Positions 9,105 to 17,688 of a stretch of 64,000 nt of DNA are shown here, piece by piece (position 1 is the first letter of the stretch; each line of letters begins with the position of its first letter). Source of the DNA: Persicimonas caeni (GTDB lineage: Bacteria; Myxococcota_A; Bradymonadia; Bradymonadales; Bradymonadaceae); assembly GCF_006517175.1 (NCBI RefSeq), contig NZ_CP041186.1:6475074-6539073 (forward strand), read 5' to 3'. The position numbers were made by a program, and so were the translations under genes. The notes under the pieces are model-generated. The model searched no databases. It was given only the letters and a program-made list of their open reading frames with translations, and had not been told where the DNA came from.

Positions 9105-9141
9105 GAAAGCCCGCGGCCGGGGGTGTTGGCTGCGGGCTTTC
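9105..9141. terminator. bidirectional intrinsic terminator hairpin
   Basis: GAAAGCCCGC (9105-9114) is the exact reverse complement of GCGGGCTTTC (9132-9141), with extra GCC/GGC pairing inside the 17-base loop. The stem ends in AAA on the left and TTT on the right. It sits between the convergent TerB-like and FAD-oxidoreductase genes, where a two-way terminator is expected. Confidence 0.75.
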
Positions 9142-9172
9142 GTGTGTTTGGGTGATGTGTTCGAGGGAGCAA

Positions 9173-10807
9173 TCAGGCGCCGGAGTGGGGCAGTCCCATC
9201 TTGAAGCGCATGCGGTCGTAGAGCTTCATCGGCTCGAAGACCACCGGCTCTTCGAGCTCCCAGACGAGACAAGGATCGTGGTCGCCCACGGTCTGCTCGA
9301 GGATGCCGTTGACCGCGCGGCGCGCCGCTTCGTTGGCGGCCTCCATCGTGGCCAAGTCGGTGTTCGTGCGCACGTAGTCCGAGGCGACGAAGAAGTTGGA
9401 GATGGCGGTGTTCGCCTCGGGGCGGTGTTGCAGCGAGCCGACCGTGTTGATGAGCAGGGGCTCGGCGTTGACCGCAGTACTCGGGTTGTTCGGGTCGGGA
9501 TAGTCGATGGCCGGGTCGAGGTGCCAGGCGACGATATTCGCCTCGTCGAGCTGGCGACGCGCGCCGTCGTTGACGTGGGCGGCGAGCTGGGCCCAGACCT
9601 CCTCTTTGATTTCCTCGGGCGTGCATTCGCGGGCGGGCTTCCGGTGCAGGATGCCCGGCGTGTTCCAGTCCGAGATGCACACCGAGAAGATGCCGTCGAT
9701 GGTGCCGTCGCCGTAGCGCGACATGTCGAACTCACTCCAGAACTGGTGCTGCGAGACGCTCGTCAGCGCCCACTCGGAGTGCACGAAGATGGCGTGGCCG
9801 TGGCAAAGCTCGACGTCGCGGTCCAGATAAAACTGGATGCCGTTCATCCAGTTGGTCTGCAGCCGGTCGAGGTTGCGTAGCGACGGGGCGCCCTCTTCGA
9901 TGGCCGGCGTCATCAGCTCGAGCATCACTTCGACGGGGAGGCACGCGATGTAGTAGTCGGCGTCGATGCTGAAGCCACCGTTGGGGCCGGTGGCCAAGCA
10001 CTCGGTGATGCGTTCGCCGTCACATTCGATGGCGTCGATGGTCGTCTCGGGATGGAACGCGGCGCCATGCTGGCTCAGGTATTCTACCCACGGGTCGATC
10101 CATACGTCATTGGTCGGCCCGTCGAGCACGCTGTCGACGTCGAGCCAGGGGGCGGCGAGGCCGAGCATCATCTGCAGATAGACGTTGCCGATGGTGCGCG
10201 CGCTGCTCACTTCTGCCTGCATGGCCACCAAAGAACGAGTAATGCCGCGTCCCAGGAAGTCCTTGTAGGCATCCGACTTGCCGTCCGCCTCGATGAAATC
10301 CCACCACGAGATGTGGTCGTACTCGAGGTCGCGCCGCTCTTGGCAGCTCGTCAGGATGGTGAGCATCTTGTCGACGAAGAAGTTCATCTCGTCGGGCGGG
10401 ATATCGAGGTCGTTGCCAAACCAGGCTCCCAGAATCGCCGTCCACTCGTCGAGGGAGTCGGGCAGCTCCGACGGCAGGGTCACCTCGGTGGCGTCGGCGC
10501 GGGCGATGAGGACCTGGGTGGTCGCGATCAGGTTGTCGAAGACCCCGTCTTCGTTTCCGGCGTAGGGGATGCGCTTCATCGTGTCCTTGAGGTGACGATA
10601 GAAGCTGGGAAAGAACCGAAAGCCGTGCTCTCCAGGAAGGGGCGAGCGATCGCCGGTAGCCGTGCCCTCGACGGGCATGCTGCGCGCCTTGCCGCCAAAG
10701 ATGGCGCGGCGCTCGTACACGTCGACCTCGAACCCGCGCTCGACGAGCTCGTGGGCCGCGCTCAATCCGGCGATGCCTCCCCCCAAAATAGCTACCTTCT
10801 TGGTCAT
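9173..10807 (-). CDS. FAD-dependent amine-oxidase/phytoene-desaturase-like oxidoreductase
   Basis: A protein of about 544 residues. The N-terminus (KKVAILGGGIAGLSAAHELVERGFEVDVYE) is a perfect Rossmann dinucleotide-binding motif for FAD. GGKARS and GEHGFRFFPSFYRHL follow, as in the amine oxidase/carotenoid desaturase/hydroxysqualene dehydroxylase superfamily. The C-terminal FAD motif is FFVASDYVRTNTDLATMEAA. Start ATG 10807 was chosen because GGAG lies about eight bases upstream and the Rossmann strand follows at once; an upstream in-frame extension looks untranslated. No carotenoid or hopanoid genes adjoin it, so the substrate is open. It lies downstream of the giant kinase on the same strand with a 115-bp gap holding a hairpin. 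Confidence 0.88.
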   Translation of the reverse strand: MTKKVAILGGGIAGLSAAHELVERGFEVDVYERRAIFGGKARSMPVEGTATGDRSPLPGEHGFRFFPSFYRHLKDTMKRIPYAGNEDGVFDNLIATTQVLIARADATEVTLPSELPDSLDEWTAILGAWFGNDLDIPPDEMNFFVDKMLTILTSCQERRDLEYDHISWWDFIEADGKSDAYKDFLGRGITRSLVAMQAEVSSARTIGNVYLQMMLGLAAPWLDVDSVLDGPTNDVWIDPWVEYLSQHGAAFHPETTIDAIECDGERITECLATGPNGGFSIDADYYIACLPVEVMLELMTPAIEEGAPSLRNLDRLQTNWMNGIQFYLDRDVELCHGHAIFVHSEWALTSVSQHQFWSEFDMSRYGDGTIDGIFSVCISDWNTPGILHRKPARECTPEEIKEEVWAQLAAHVNDGARRQLDEANIVAWHLDPAIDYPDPNNPSTAVNAEPLLINTVGSLQHRPEANTAISNFFVASDYVRTNTDLATMEAANEAARRAVNGILEQTVGDHDPCLVWELEEPVVFEPMKLYDRMRFKMGLPHSGA

Positions 10808-10850
10808 CTTCTCTACTCCGTTTGCAACGTCTGTGGATTTGTCCTCAAAA

Positions 10851-10870
10851 CCCCGCGGCAAGCCGCAGGG
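10851..10870. terminator. GC-rich hairpin between kinase and FAD-oxidoreductase genes
   Basis: CCCCGCGGCA followed by AGCCGCAGGG folds into a stem of eight G-C pairs with one mismatch and a two-base turn. It lies in the 115-bp gap downstream of the giant kinase stop (minus strand). It lacks a clear U-run, so it may be a weak terminator, a processing stem or a palindromic repeat. Confidence 0.4.
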
Positions 10871-10922
10871 CTGCACCGGCGCAGTGCTCCGCGGGCAGCA
10901 AACGGCCGGTCCGCATGATGGT

Positions 10923-13900
10923 TCAGCCCGATGGCAATTGTGGGCGTCTGTGCCGAGGAGCGGCCGTGATCATGGCCGTCATCGCCGCGGGGTTCTCGAT
11001 GCCGTTCTCTTCCATCCAAACTTCCGCCGAGCGAATCAGCTCGGCGCCCTCGTCGCCGCCCAACAGTTCGCCTCGCCGGCGTCTGGCGGCTCGGGCGTGG
11101 AGGGCGAGGTCGTGGTCTTCCATGGCGTGTTCCGCAGACTCGAGGAGTGCGCACGCACGGTCAACTTTTCCGGCTTCGACGGAGAGTTCAGCCTCGACGA
11201 GATCGGCCAAGCCGTCCACCCACGCGGCGTCTTCGGCGCGCAACTTGGCCAATGCTCGGCGCGCCGCACGTTGGATCTTCCAGCGCGCGAAAAAGCCGGA
11301 CGTTCGCCGCAGCGCGGCGACGGCGCTGCGCGCTTCGAGGTTGAGCGCAATCTGGTTGATGATCTTGCTCTGCAGCAGCAGCGAGCGCTTCAGCGGGCCG
11401 CGATGCTCCTGAAACAAACTCCAGGCGTTGAGCCCGTTCCCTTCGTACAGCGCCGTCTCGATGCTGCCCTGCAGATACCAGAAGTGCTGCATGTGGTAGC
11501 CCTGGCGCGACCAGTCACCGAGCGCCTGCTCCAGGTCGGTGCGAGCTTTCTGGGGGCGGTCGGCGCGCAGGTGCGCCGGGTACATCCAACTTCGCAGCGC
11601 CACCATGTGGAACCGGTCGTTCCGCTCTTTGGCGTGCTCGAGCATCTTGGGCATCTGTTGGGCGAACGCGTCGAACTCGCCGAGCCAGTAGGTGGGGAAG
11701 AACTCCAAGAAATGAAACGTGGTCACCTCCCAGACGACGCCCGTGCAGTTTTCGGTCAACCGCTGGCGCGCCTGGCGGATCAACTGGCGGCCGCGCTCGA
11801 ACGACCCGCCCGTATAGGCGTTGAACCCGCGCAGGAAATCGACGTAGCCCTGCACGTACTCGGGGTCTTCGCAGATGCCCACGAGGGACTCGGCCTGGTC
11901 GAGCAGCCGGTTGGCCAGTTCGTCGTTGTCGGTCGTCGACGACTCCTGCGCCGCCTGCTGACACAACGTCAGCGCCAGGTGCGCCGGCGAGCCCGACTCG
12001 AGCGCCTCCCAGATGCAGTGATAGTGGTAGTAGGCGCTCGCGATCGGGTCGATGATTCCGAGCATCTTGGCGGCGGTCCACAATGCCTCGAGCCGAGAGA
12101 GCGTCTCGTCGGGGATGGTATCACGCGGACGGGACTCGACGGCAAAGCCGCGGCGATGCAGCCGGAAGCGCTTCCAGGCAATCGAGCTGATCATGCGAAG
12201 CTTGGAGCTCGGCGGCTCGAAGCCGCTGTGGCGTAGCACCTCCTCGATGACTTCCATGCCGCGGTCGAATTGGCCGCCCCGGAGCAGTTGCTCGGCAGCG
12301 CGGATGCGAAAGTCGAGCGCTTGCTGGGCGTCGGCCAGCTCGGCAGCCTCCAAAAAAGCTGCGGCGGCGCGTGGCCCGCGGCCCAGATAGCCGTAGGTCG
12401 TGCCCAGCTTTTCGAGCAGCGAGACGCGCTTGTCTGGCCAGTCTCGCAGCTCGAGGGCCTGTTCGTAGAGGCGCGCGGCGCGCTCGAAGGCGAGCGCCTC
12501 GGAGGCGCGGTTGGCCGCGACCAGCGAGTAGTGGCCCGCTTTGGCGCGGTTGTCGGCGGCCAAGAAGTGATGGGCGACCGTCTCGGGGTCGAAATGGCCC
12601 TGGGCCTCGAGGGCGTGGGCGAGGCTTCGGTGGTAGCCGACCAGGGTCGTCTCGCCGAGGCGATCGACGAGCGTCTCGCCGATGCGCGCGTGATACGGCT
12701 CGAGCCACTCGTAGTCTCGCGCGCTCTTGACCCGAAGCAGGTGCTCGCCGCGCAGCGTCGCCAGCACCGATTGCTCTTCGTTGTCGAGGTTGGCGACCTG
12801 GCGAGCGATGCGGCGATCGAGCGGCTGGGCGGCGACCGCCAATACCTCGAGCAGCCGGCGCGCCGGCTCGGCGAGTTGCTCGACGCGCCGGTAGATGACG
12901 TCGCCCAGCGAGGTGAGATCGGAGTCCGGGCCGGTGTCGTGCGCTTGGGTGTGGCGGGCGAGTTCGTCGATGAAAAACGGGTTGCCCTTGGCCTCGCGCG
13001 CGATCGCCTCGACCCGCTGGGGCACGCGGCGTGCCTCCTCGGACAGCAGGCTGGCGGCAAGCTCCAGGGCCTCGTCGTCGTCGAGTTCGCCCAGTTGGAC
13101 GTCGAGTCGCGTCAGGTGATCGCCGAATTTGTCGAGCGCGGGCAGAAAGGTGCTCAAAAACGGGCTCGTTTCGGCGTCTTCACTACGCCAGGTGGTCACC
13201 AAGAAGAGCGGCGGCGGGTTCGGCGGCGCGAGCAGCTCTTTGAGCAACATGGCGCTATCTTCGTCGCCCCACTGAACGTCGTCGATGTAGACGACCACCA
13301 CGTGCTTTCGGGCGAGGCCCTCCAACAGGTTGCGCAGCGCGGTGAAGGCCCGCGCGCGCAGGGTGTGCGAGTCGAGTTTGGCCGGCTCGGCGTCCTCGAG
13401 GGCGTCGCGCACCGCCGGAGCCCGCTCGAGGACCGGAAATAGACGAGTCAGCGCGTCGATATCTCCCTCGAGCCACTCGGCGACCTCCTCCTGGGAGAAG
13501 CGGTGCAGCTGAGTGCTCAGCTCGTCGATGAGGCTGTCGAGGGCTTTGTAGGGGACCGACTCGTTCTCGTAGCAGCGCCCCTCGAGGACCACCGGCTGGA
13601 AGGGCTCTTTGCCCAACGCGTCCAGAAAGCGTTGGACGAGCGCGGTCTTTCCCATGCCCGACGCCCCGTGGACGTTGGCCACGGCGAGGCTGCCGCCGTG
13701 CACACAGCGCATCATGGTGCGTCGAAGTGATTCGAGCTGGTCGGCGCGGCCCACGAAGCTGGGGCGGCGCATGCTCGAGCTCGAGCGCAACGAGCTCGTC
13801 AACGAGCGTGGGTCGGCTACCGCGCCCAGGCTCTCCAAGATCTCTTTACCACCGGGACGCTCCTCGGGAGCGAGGCGAAGCAGCCCCATGCATAGCTCTT

Positions 13901-14831
13901 CGAGGTCGGCGGGCACGCCCTCGACGAGTTCCGAGATAGGCGTCGGCTCGACGGTCTGCTTGCGAAGCAGAAGCTGCAGCGGCGTGTCGCCGGTGACCGG
14001 GGGCTCTCCGGTGAGCGCCTCGTAGAGCATCGCGCCCACGGCGTACCAGTCGGTCGCCTCGTCGAGGCTCTCGCCCATGGCCTGCTCGGGAGACATGTAG
14101 CGCGGCGTGCCGGCGAATTTGACCTGGTTGGGGTTGCTCTCGCGCTCGAGTTTTTGCAGCAGATTCTTGCGTGGCCCCACCTCGGTCACCATGCCGAAGT
14201 CGAGCAAGACGACGCGGCCGGCGCCGTCGATCATGACGTTCGACGGTTTGATGTCGCGGTGCAGTTTTCCGAAGCCGTGCAGGGCCATGACCCCGCGGGT
14301 GAGCTGCTCGAGGGCGTGGCGAACCCGGTCGATGTCGACCGGGCAGCGCCCCTTTCGGCCGTCGAGGCTCTCGAGCTCGCCTGTGGTCGCCGCGGTGGGG
14401 CTTGCGAGCTCGGAGGTCTCGCGGGCGAGGGTGGCGTCGATCTCGACGGTCGCCGCCTCGACGACGGCGGTGTCCTGAATGCTGCGGGAGGCATCCGGCG
14501 CCGAGGTCGGATCGCCGAGCTGCAGCCAGCCCAGAAAATCGAGGCCGTCGATGAGCTCCATGGTGAAGTACCACAGCTCGCCCTCCGAGATGAGCTCGTA
14601 GAGGGTGACCAGATTCGGGTGGGCGATGTCGGCCAGCGAGCGAAACTCGCGCTTGAAACGGTACAGCGAGCGCGGGTTGGTCTCGTGGAGGGTCTTGAGG
14701 GCGACCCGGGCGCCCAGCTCGCGGTCGAACGCCCGGTACACCACGCCAAAGCCTCCCGAGCCAAGCCTCGACTCGATGTCGAAGCGCTCGGAGACCAAGC
14801 TCGGCTGAGGGGCTTTGAAGGTAATGGCCAT
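10923..14831 (-). CDS. giant Ser/Thr kinase with AAA-type ATPase and TPR region (PknK-like architecture)
   Basis: A protein of about 1302 residues. The kinase domain has GSGGFG (24-29), Lys46 in VALKTL, HRDIKPSN (191-198), DFG (211-213) and GTPRYMSPEQ (241-250), all intact. A Thr/Glu/Ala-rich insert of about 60 residues (about 105-165) interrupts it before the catalytic loop. A STAND/AAA ATPase begins with FVGRADQLESL and has Walker A GASGMGKT (389-396) and Walker B VVVYIDDVQW. The C-terminal half is helical with TPR-like repeats. The layout matches PknK/multi-domain signalling kinases that couple phosphorylation to an NTP-driven switch. ATG 14831 was chosen because it directly precedes the kinase domain; no strong Shine-Dalgarno is visible. 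It is divergent from the symporter gene. Confidence 0.95.
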   Translation of the reverse strand: MAITFKAPQPSLVSERFDIESRLGSGGFGVVYRAFDRELGARVALKTLHETNPRSLYRFKREFRSLADIAHPNLVTLYELISEGELWYFTMELIDGLDFLGWLQLGDPTSAPDASRSIQDTAVVEAATVEIDATLARETSELASPTAATTGELESLDGRKGRCPVDIDRVRHALEQLTRGVMALHGFGKLHRDIKPSNVMIDGAGRVVLLDFGMVTEVGPRKNLLQKLERESNPNQVKFAGTPRYMSPEQAMGESLDEATDWYAVGAMLYEALTGEPPVTGDTPLQLLLRKQTVEPTPISELVEGVPADLEELCMGLLRLAPEERPGGKEILESLGAVADPRSLTSSLRSSSSMRRPSFVGRADQLESLRRTMMRCVHGGSLAVANVHGASGMGKTALVQRFLDALGKEPFQPVVLEGRCYENESVPYKALDSLIDELSTQLHRFSQEEVAEWLEGDIDALTRLFPVLERAPAVRDALEDAEPAKLDSHTLRARAFTALRNLLEGLARKHVVVVYIDDVQWGDEDSAMLLKELLAPPNPPPLFLVTTWRSEDAETSPFLSTFLPALDKFGDHLTRLDVQLGELDDDEALELAASLLSEEARRVPQRVEAIAREAKGNPFFIDELARHTQAHDTGPDSDLTSLGDVIYRRVEQLAEPARRLLEVLAVAAQPLDRRIARQVANLDNEEQSVLATLRGEHLLRVKSARDYEWLEPYHARIGETLVDRLGETTLVGYHRSLAHALEAQGHFDPETVAHHFLAADNRAKAGHYSLVAANRASEALAFERAARLYEQALELRDWPDKRVSLLEKLGTTYGYLGRGPRAAAAFLEAAELADAQQALDFRIRAAEQLLRGGQFDRGMEVIEEVLRHSGFEPPSSKLRMISSIAWKRFRLHRRGFAVESRPRDTIPDETLSRLEALWTAAKMLGIIDPIASAYYHYHCIWEALESGSPAHLALTLCQQAAQESSTTDNDELANRLLDQAESLVGICEDPEYVQGYVDFLRGFNAYTGGSFERGRQLIRQARQRLTENCTGVVWEVTTFHFLEFFPTYWLGEFDAFAQQMPKMLEHAKERNDRFHMVALRSWMYPAHLRADRPQKARTDLEQALGDWSRQGYHMQHFWYLQGSIETALYEGNGLNAWSLFQEHRGPLKRSLLLQSKIINQIALNLEARSAVAALRRTSGFFARWKIQRAARRALAKLRAEDAAWVDGLADLVEAELSVEAGKVDRACALLESAEHAMEDHDLALHARAARRRRGELLGGDEGAELIRSAEVWMEENGIENPAAMTAMITAAPRHRRPQLPSG

Positions 14832-15042
14832 CAGGTCTCGACGTCGGTACTGCGCTGCCGCGGTAAAGGCTCTGAACCCCCGTTCAGACAGGAAGAAGAC
14901 AACGCTGCATACCATAGGTCGTCAGCGCCCGGTTGTGAAGATCGTTGCTCGGAGTCCACTCGGGCTCATCTTGACGCTGCGGTGCGAGATACGTAGAAGT
15001 TCGGGTCTCTCGATAATTCGATGCCTTCAAAGAGGTTTTGCC

Positions 15043-16434
15043 ATGAGCGCTGGGAACGAGACGCGCGAGCATTGGAGTGGGCCCGTTGGCTTTGTTCTGG
15101 CGGCCGTAGGGTCGGCGGTCGGTTTGGGCAACGTGTGGAAATTCCCCTACATCACCGGCATCAACGGCGGTGGCGCGTTCGTGCTCGTCTACTTGGGGTG
15201 CATCGCCGTGGTCGGCCTGCCGCTGCTGATCGCGGAGATGTCGATCGGCCGGCGCAGCCAAAAAGAGCCGGTGGGCGCCTTCTCGTCGCTGGCCCACGCC
15301 GGCCGCGGCGGCAAGTTGTGGGGCATCTTCGGCTGGCTGGCGGTCGTGACGGCCTTCTTGCTGCTCAGCTTCTACAGCGTCGTAGGCGGCTGGACCATCG
15401 GCTACTTCATCAAAGCCGTCAGCGGCACCTTCACCCCCGAGGCGGCGGCGTCTTCCGGTGAGATCTTCGACACCTTCGTGAGCGACCCGGTCCAATCGAC
15501 GATCTACCACGCCATCTTCATGGCCGCGTGCATCGGCGTGGTCCTCGGTGGCGTCTCGCGGGGCATCGAGCGCGCCGCGCGGGTGCTGATGCCCGTCTTC
15601 GCGGTGCTCTTGCTGGTGCTCCTGGGGTATTCGCTCACGCTCGACGGCGCCGGCGAGGCGCTGCGGTTCATGTTCTACCCGGACTTCAGCAAGCTCACCC
15701 CGGCGGCGGTGCTCGAGGCTTTGGGCCACTCGTTCTTCACGCTCAGCCTCGGCATGGGCGTGATGATCGTCTACGGCAGCTACCTGTCGAAGCAGGACAG
15801 CGTCTTCAAGTCGGGCCTGGCGGTCTCCATAGCCGACACACTCATCGCGCTGGCCGCGGGCGTGACGATCTTTGGCATCGTCTTCAGCGCCGGCAAAGAG
15901 CCGGGCAGCGGCGCCGGGCTGGTGTTCATCACTCTGCCGTCGCTCTTCGCCCAGCTTCCGGCAGGAAGCCTGTGGGCGGCGATCTTCTTCTTGCTGCTCG
16001 GCTTCGCCGCGCTCACCTCGGGCATGTCCATCCTCGAGGTCGCCGTGGCCTATTTCGTCGACGAGCGCGGCAAGTCCCGAAAGGTGGCCACGTTGACCTT
16101 CGGCGGGATTATCTTCGCGCTTGGGCTTCTGAGTGTGTTGTCGTTCAGCGTCTTGAGCGACGTCCACCTGATGACGGTCGGGCAGGGCGACGAGCTGAAA
16201 GATCTGACGGTCTTCGACACCCTCGACTACCTCATCAGCAACTGGGCGCTGACCTTGGGCGGCCTGGGCGTGGCTCTGTACGCCGGCTGGGGCGTGAGCA
16301 GGGACGACTTGTGGGACGAGCTCAAAGACGACGCGCTCGGCAAGGCGGGCTTTGCCGGCTGGTTTTTGATCACGCGCTTTGTGGCGCCGGTGGCCGTCAT
16401 CCTGGTGTTGTTGCATTCGGTCGGCGTCGTTTGA
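15043..16434 (+). CDS. neurotransmitter:sodium symporter (NSS/SNF family) transporter
   Basis: A 463-residue inner-membrane protein. The first helix carries the family signature GSAVGLGNVWKFPYITGING (residues 23-42), holding the unwound substrate/Na+ site. GGGAFVLVYL and LLIAEMSIGRR follow. About eleven to twelve hydrophobic segments are visible, as expected of bacterial LeuT-like carriers that import amino acids with Na+. Start ATG 15043 has AGAGG seven bases upstream; the longer upstream frame has no membrane or transporter features. Substrate specificity cannot be read. The gene stands alone, divergent from the giant kinase. Confidence 0.95.
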   Translation: MSAGNETREHWSGPVGFVLAAVGSAVGLGNVWKFPYITGINGGGAFVLVYLGCIAVVGLPLLIAEMSIGRRSQKEPVGAFSSLAHAGRGGKLWGIFGWLAVVTAFLLLSFYSVVGGWTIGYFIKAVSGTFTPEAAASSGEIFDTFVSDPVQSTIYHAIFMAACIGVVLGGVSRGIERAARVLMPVFAVLLLVLLGYSLTLDGAGEALRFMFYPDFSKLTPAAVLEALGHSFFTLSLGMGVMIVYGSYLSKQDSVFKSGLAVSIADTLIALAAGVTIFGIVFSAGKEPGSGAGLVFITLPSLFAQLPAGSLWAAIFFLLLGFAALTSGMSILEVAVAYFVDERGKSRKVATLTFGGIIFALGLLSVLSFSVLSDVHLMTVGQGDELKDLTVFDTLDYLISNWALTLGGLGVALYAGWGVSRDDLWDELKDDALGKAGFAGWFLITRFVAPVAVILVLLHSVGVV

Positions 16435-16517
16435 TGGGCGCGACGCGCGGCTGGTCGAATGCGAGTCAGGTGGGTATGTTCGGGCTGTGGAGTTGGTTTT
16501 TGCCCGTGAGGTAGCCT

Positions 16518-16823
16518 ATGGCGAAAGAAAACGAGCGCACCCTGGCGTTTACCTGGTATCGTGAGGAAGACTACGAGCGCCTGCTCGACGTCAGCCAGGA
16601 ACAAGAGGGCCTCAAAGACAACTACAAGGAATGGCTGGCCGATGCGCGTCAGGCGTTCCTCAAGTACAAGCGTTTGGGCTTCGAGCCCACGCGTGTGTAT
16701 CTCGACGTCGAGGAGTACGTCGCCTGGTGCGACAGGCGCGAGCGCCCCGTCAACCATAAGTCGCGCGAGATGTTCAAAGAGATCAAGCGCCAAGAGTTCT
16801 ACCGCAACCTGGACAAGGACTGA
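16518..16823 (+). CDS. conserved-looking small cytoplasmic protein of unknown function
   Basis: A 101-residue charged protein with no signal peptide or membrane helix. It contains WYREEDYERLLDVS, a central helical stretch, and VYLDVEEYVAWCDRRERPV. I do not recognise a family. It looks real because of a good ribosome binding site (GAGGT, five bases before ATG 16518), typical codon use, and a gap of nine bases to the pyroglutamyl-peptidase gene, with which it is probably co-transcribed. Confidence 0.75.
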   Translation: MAKENERTLAFTWYREEDYERLLDVSQEQEGLKDNYKEWLADARQAFLKYKRLGFEPTRVYLDVEEYVAWCDRRERPVNHKSREMFKEIKRQEFYRNLDKD

Positions 16824-16832
16824 CGCGACCCG

Positions 16833-17471
16833 ATGGCCACGTCCATTTTCGACCCCTCCAAACTTCGCATCGTGGCCACGGGCTTCGGTCCTTTTCTCGA
16901 TCACCAACGAAACCCGTCCTGGGAGGTGGCGCAGGCCTTCTCACAGGCCGTCGCGCCCCATTTTTCCACCGACTGCGAGCGTCTCGCAGTGACCTACGCC
17001 GAGGCACAGCACTTTGTGGAGCGGGTGGGCTACGAAGAGGGGCACCTCTTGGTGGTGCACTTCGGGCTGAGCGGCCGGCGCGACCACGTCGCGCTGGAGC
17101 GCTTCGCGCATAATTGCCGCGGCGAGACCCGCGACGAAACCGGCCGCGACGGCTGGCCCGACCACGTCGAGCCCGGCGGCCCGTTGGCGCTCCAGACCCT
17201 CTTGCCGCTTCGTTCCCTGGCCGCCGAGATCGACGCGCGGCTCCACGAGGCGCTCGACCTTCGCGCCCGCGTCAGCCGCGACGCGGGCGAATATGTGTGC
17301 AACGCCATCTACTACTGCTCGTTGCGCGCGGTCGAGCGTGTGCGTCGCGAAGGCCTGCCCGCCGACGCGCTCTTCGTGCACGTTCCCCAGCTCGATCCCG
17401 TGAGAGCCGACGCCGTCGGCGCCCAGATGGGCGACGTGTTGTGCGCTCACCTGAGCGACCGCCAAGCCTGA
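16833..17471 (+). CDS. pcp: pyroglutamyl-peptidase I-like (pyrrolidone-carboxylate peptidase, C15)
   Basis: A 212-residue protein, the usual length for peptidase family C15, which removes N-terminal pyroglutamate from peptides. The N-terminus has the family motif VATGFGPFLDHQRNPSWE (14-31). The catalytic triad can be placed at Glu89 (VALERFAHN), Cys156 (EYVCNAIYY) and His183 (FVHVPQLD). The surroundings of the triad are family-like, though the protein is divergent overall. It is cytoplasmic. It follows the small unknown gene by nine bases, so the two likely form an operon; gltB downstream has its own leader of about 217 bp. Confidence 0.88.
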   Translation: MATSIFDPSKLRIVATGFGPFLDHQRNPSWEVAQAFSQAVAPHFSTDCERLAVTYAEAQHFVERVGYEEGHLLVVHFGLSGRRDHVALERFAHNCRGETRDETGRDGWPDHVEPGGPLALQTLLPLRSLAAEIDARLHEALDLRARVSRDAGEYVCNAIYYCSLRAVERVRREGLPADALFVHVPQLDPVRADAVGAQMGDVLCAHLSDRQA

Positions 17472-17529
17472 GCTGAATCTTTTTCGGCTCGCATGGAATC
17501 CCTCGCAATTTCAATTCGTTGCGCTTTAC

Positions 17530-17586
17530 AAAGCAAGAGTGCCGTTGTGTGAAGTTGTACCTGCTTCCGGGAGCGACTCTTGCTTT
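17530..17586. promoter_or_regulatory. 11-bp inverted repeat in the gltB leader
   Basis: AAAGCAAGAGT (17530-17540) and ACTCTTGCTTT (17576-17586) are exact reverse complements separated by 35 bases. The right arm overlaps the candidate -12 element TTGC. It could be a regulator-binding site or an RNA stem. Smaller inverted repeats (GTGGA/TCCAC, CACAG/CTGTG) follow before the gltB start. Confidence 0.5.
17569..17584 (+). promoter_or_regulatory. possible sigma-54-type promoter upstream of gltB
   Basis: GGGAGCGACTCTTGCT (17569-17584) has GG, ten bases, then GC (70-71 and 82-83) and the TTGC block at the -12 position. Compared with the TGGCACG-N4-TTGCW consensus, the T and CA of the -24 box are missing. 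A nitrogen-assimilation gene downstream makes this plausible, but the match is imperfect. Confidence 0.3.
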
Positions 17587-17688
17587 CGAGGTGGAACGTC
17601 CACAGTCAGTCCTTGTTCTGTGGGCAAAGAAATACTACCATGACGCACCGCGTCACAACGGAATAATGAGTCGCTTAGGGAGACGAAT

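Noticed and set aside
14884-16416. 510-residue open frame opposite the symporter
   Set aside because: The plus-strand symporter has its full signature; the antisense frame is low-complexity.
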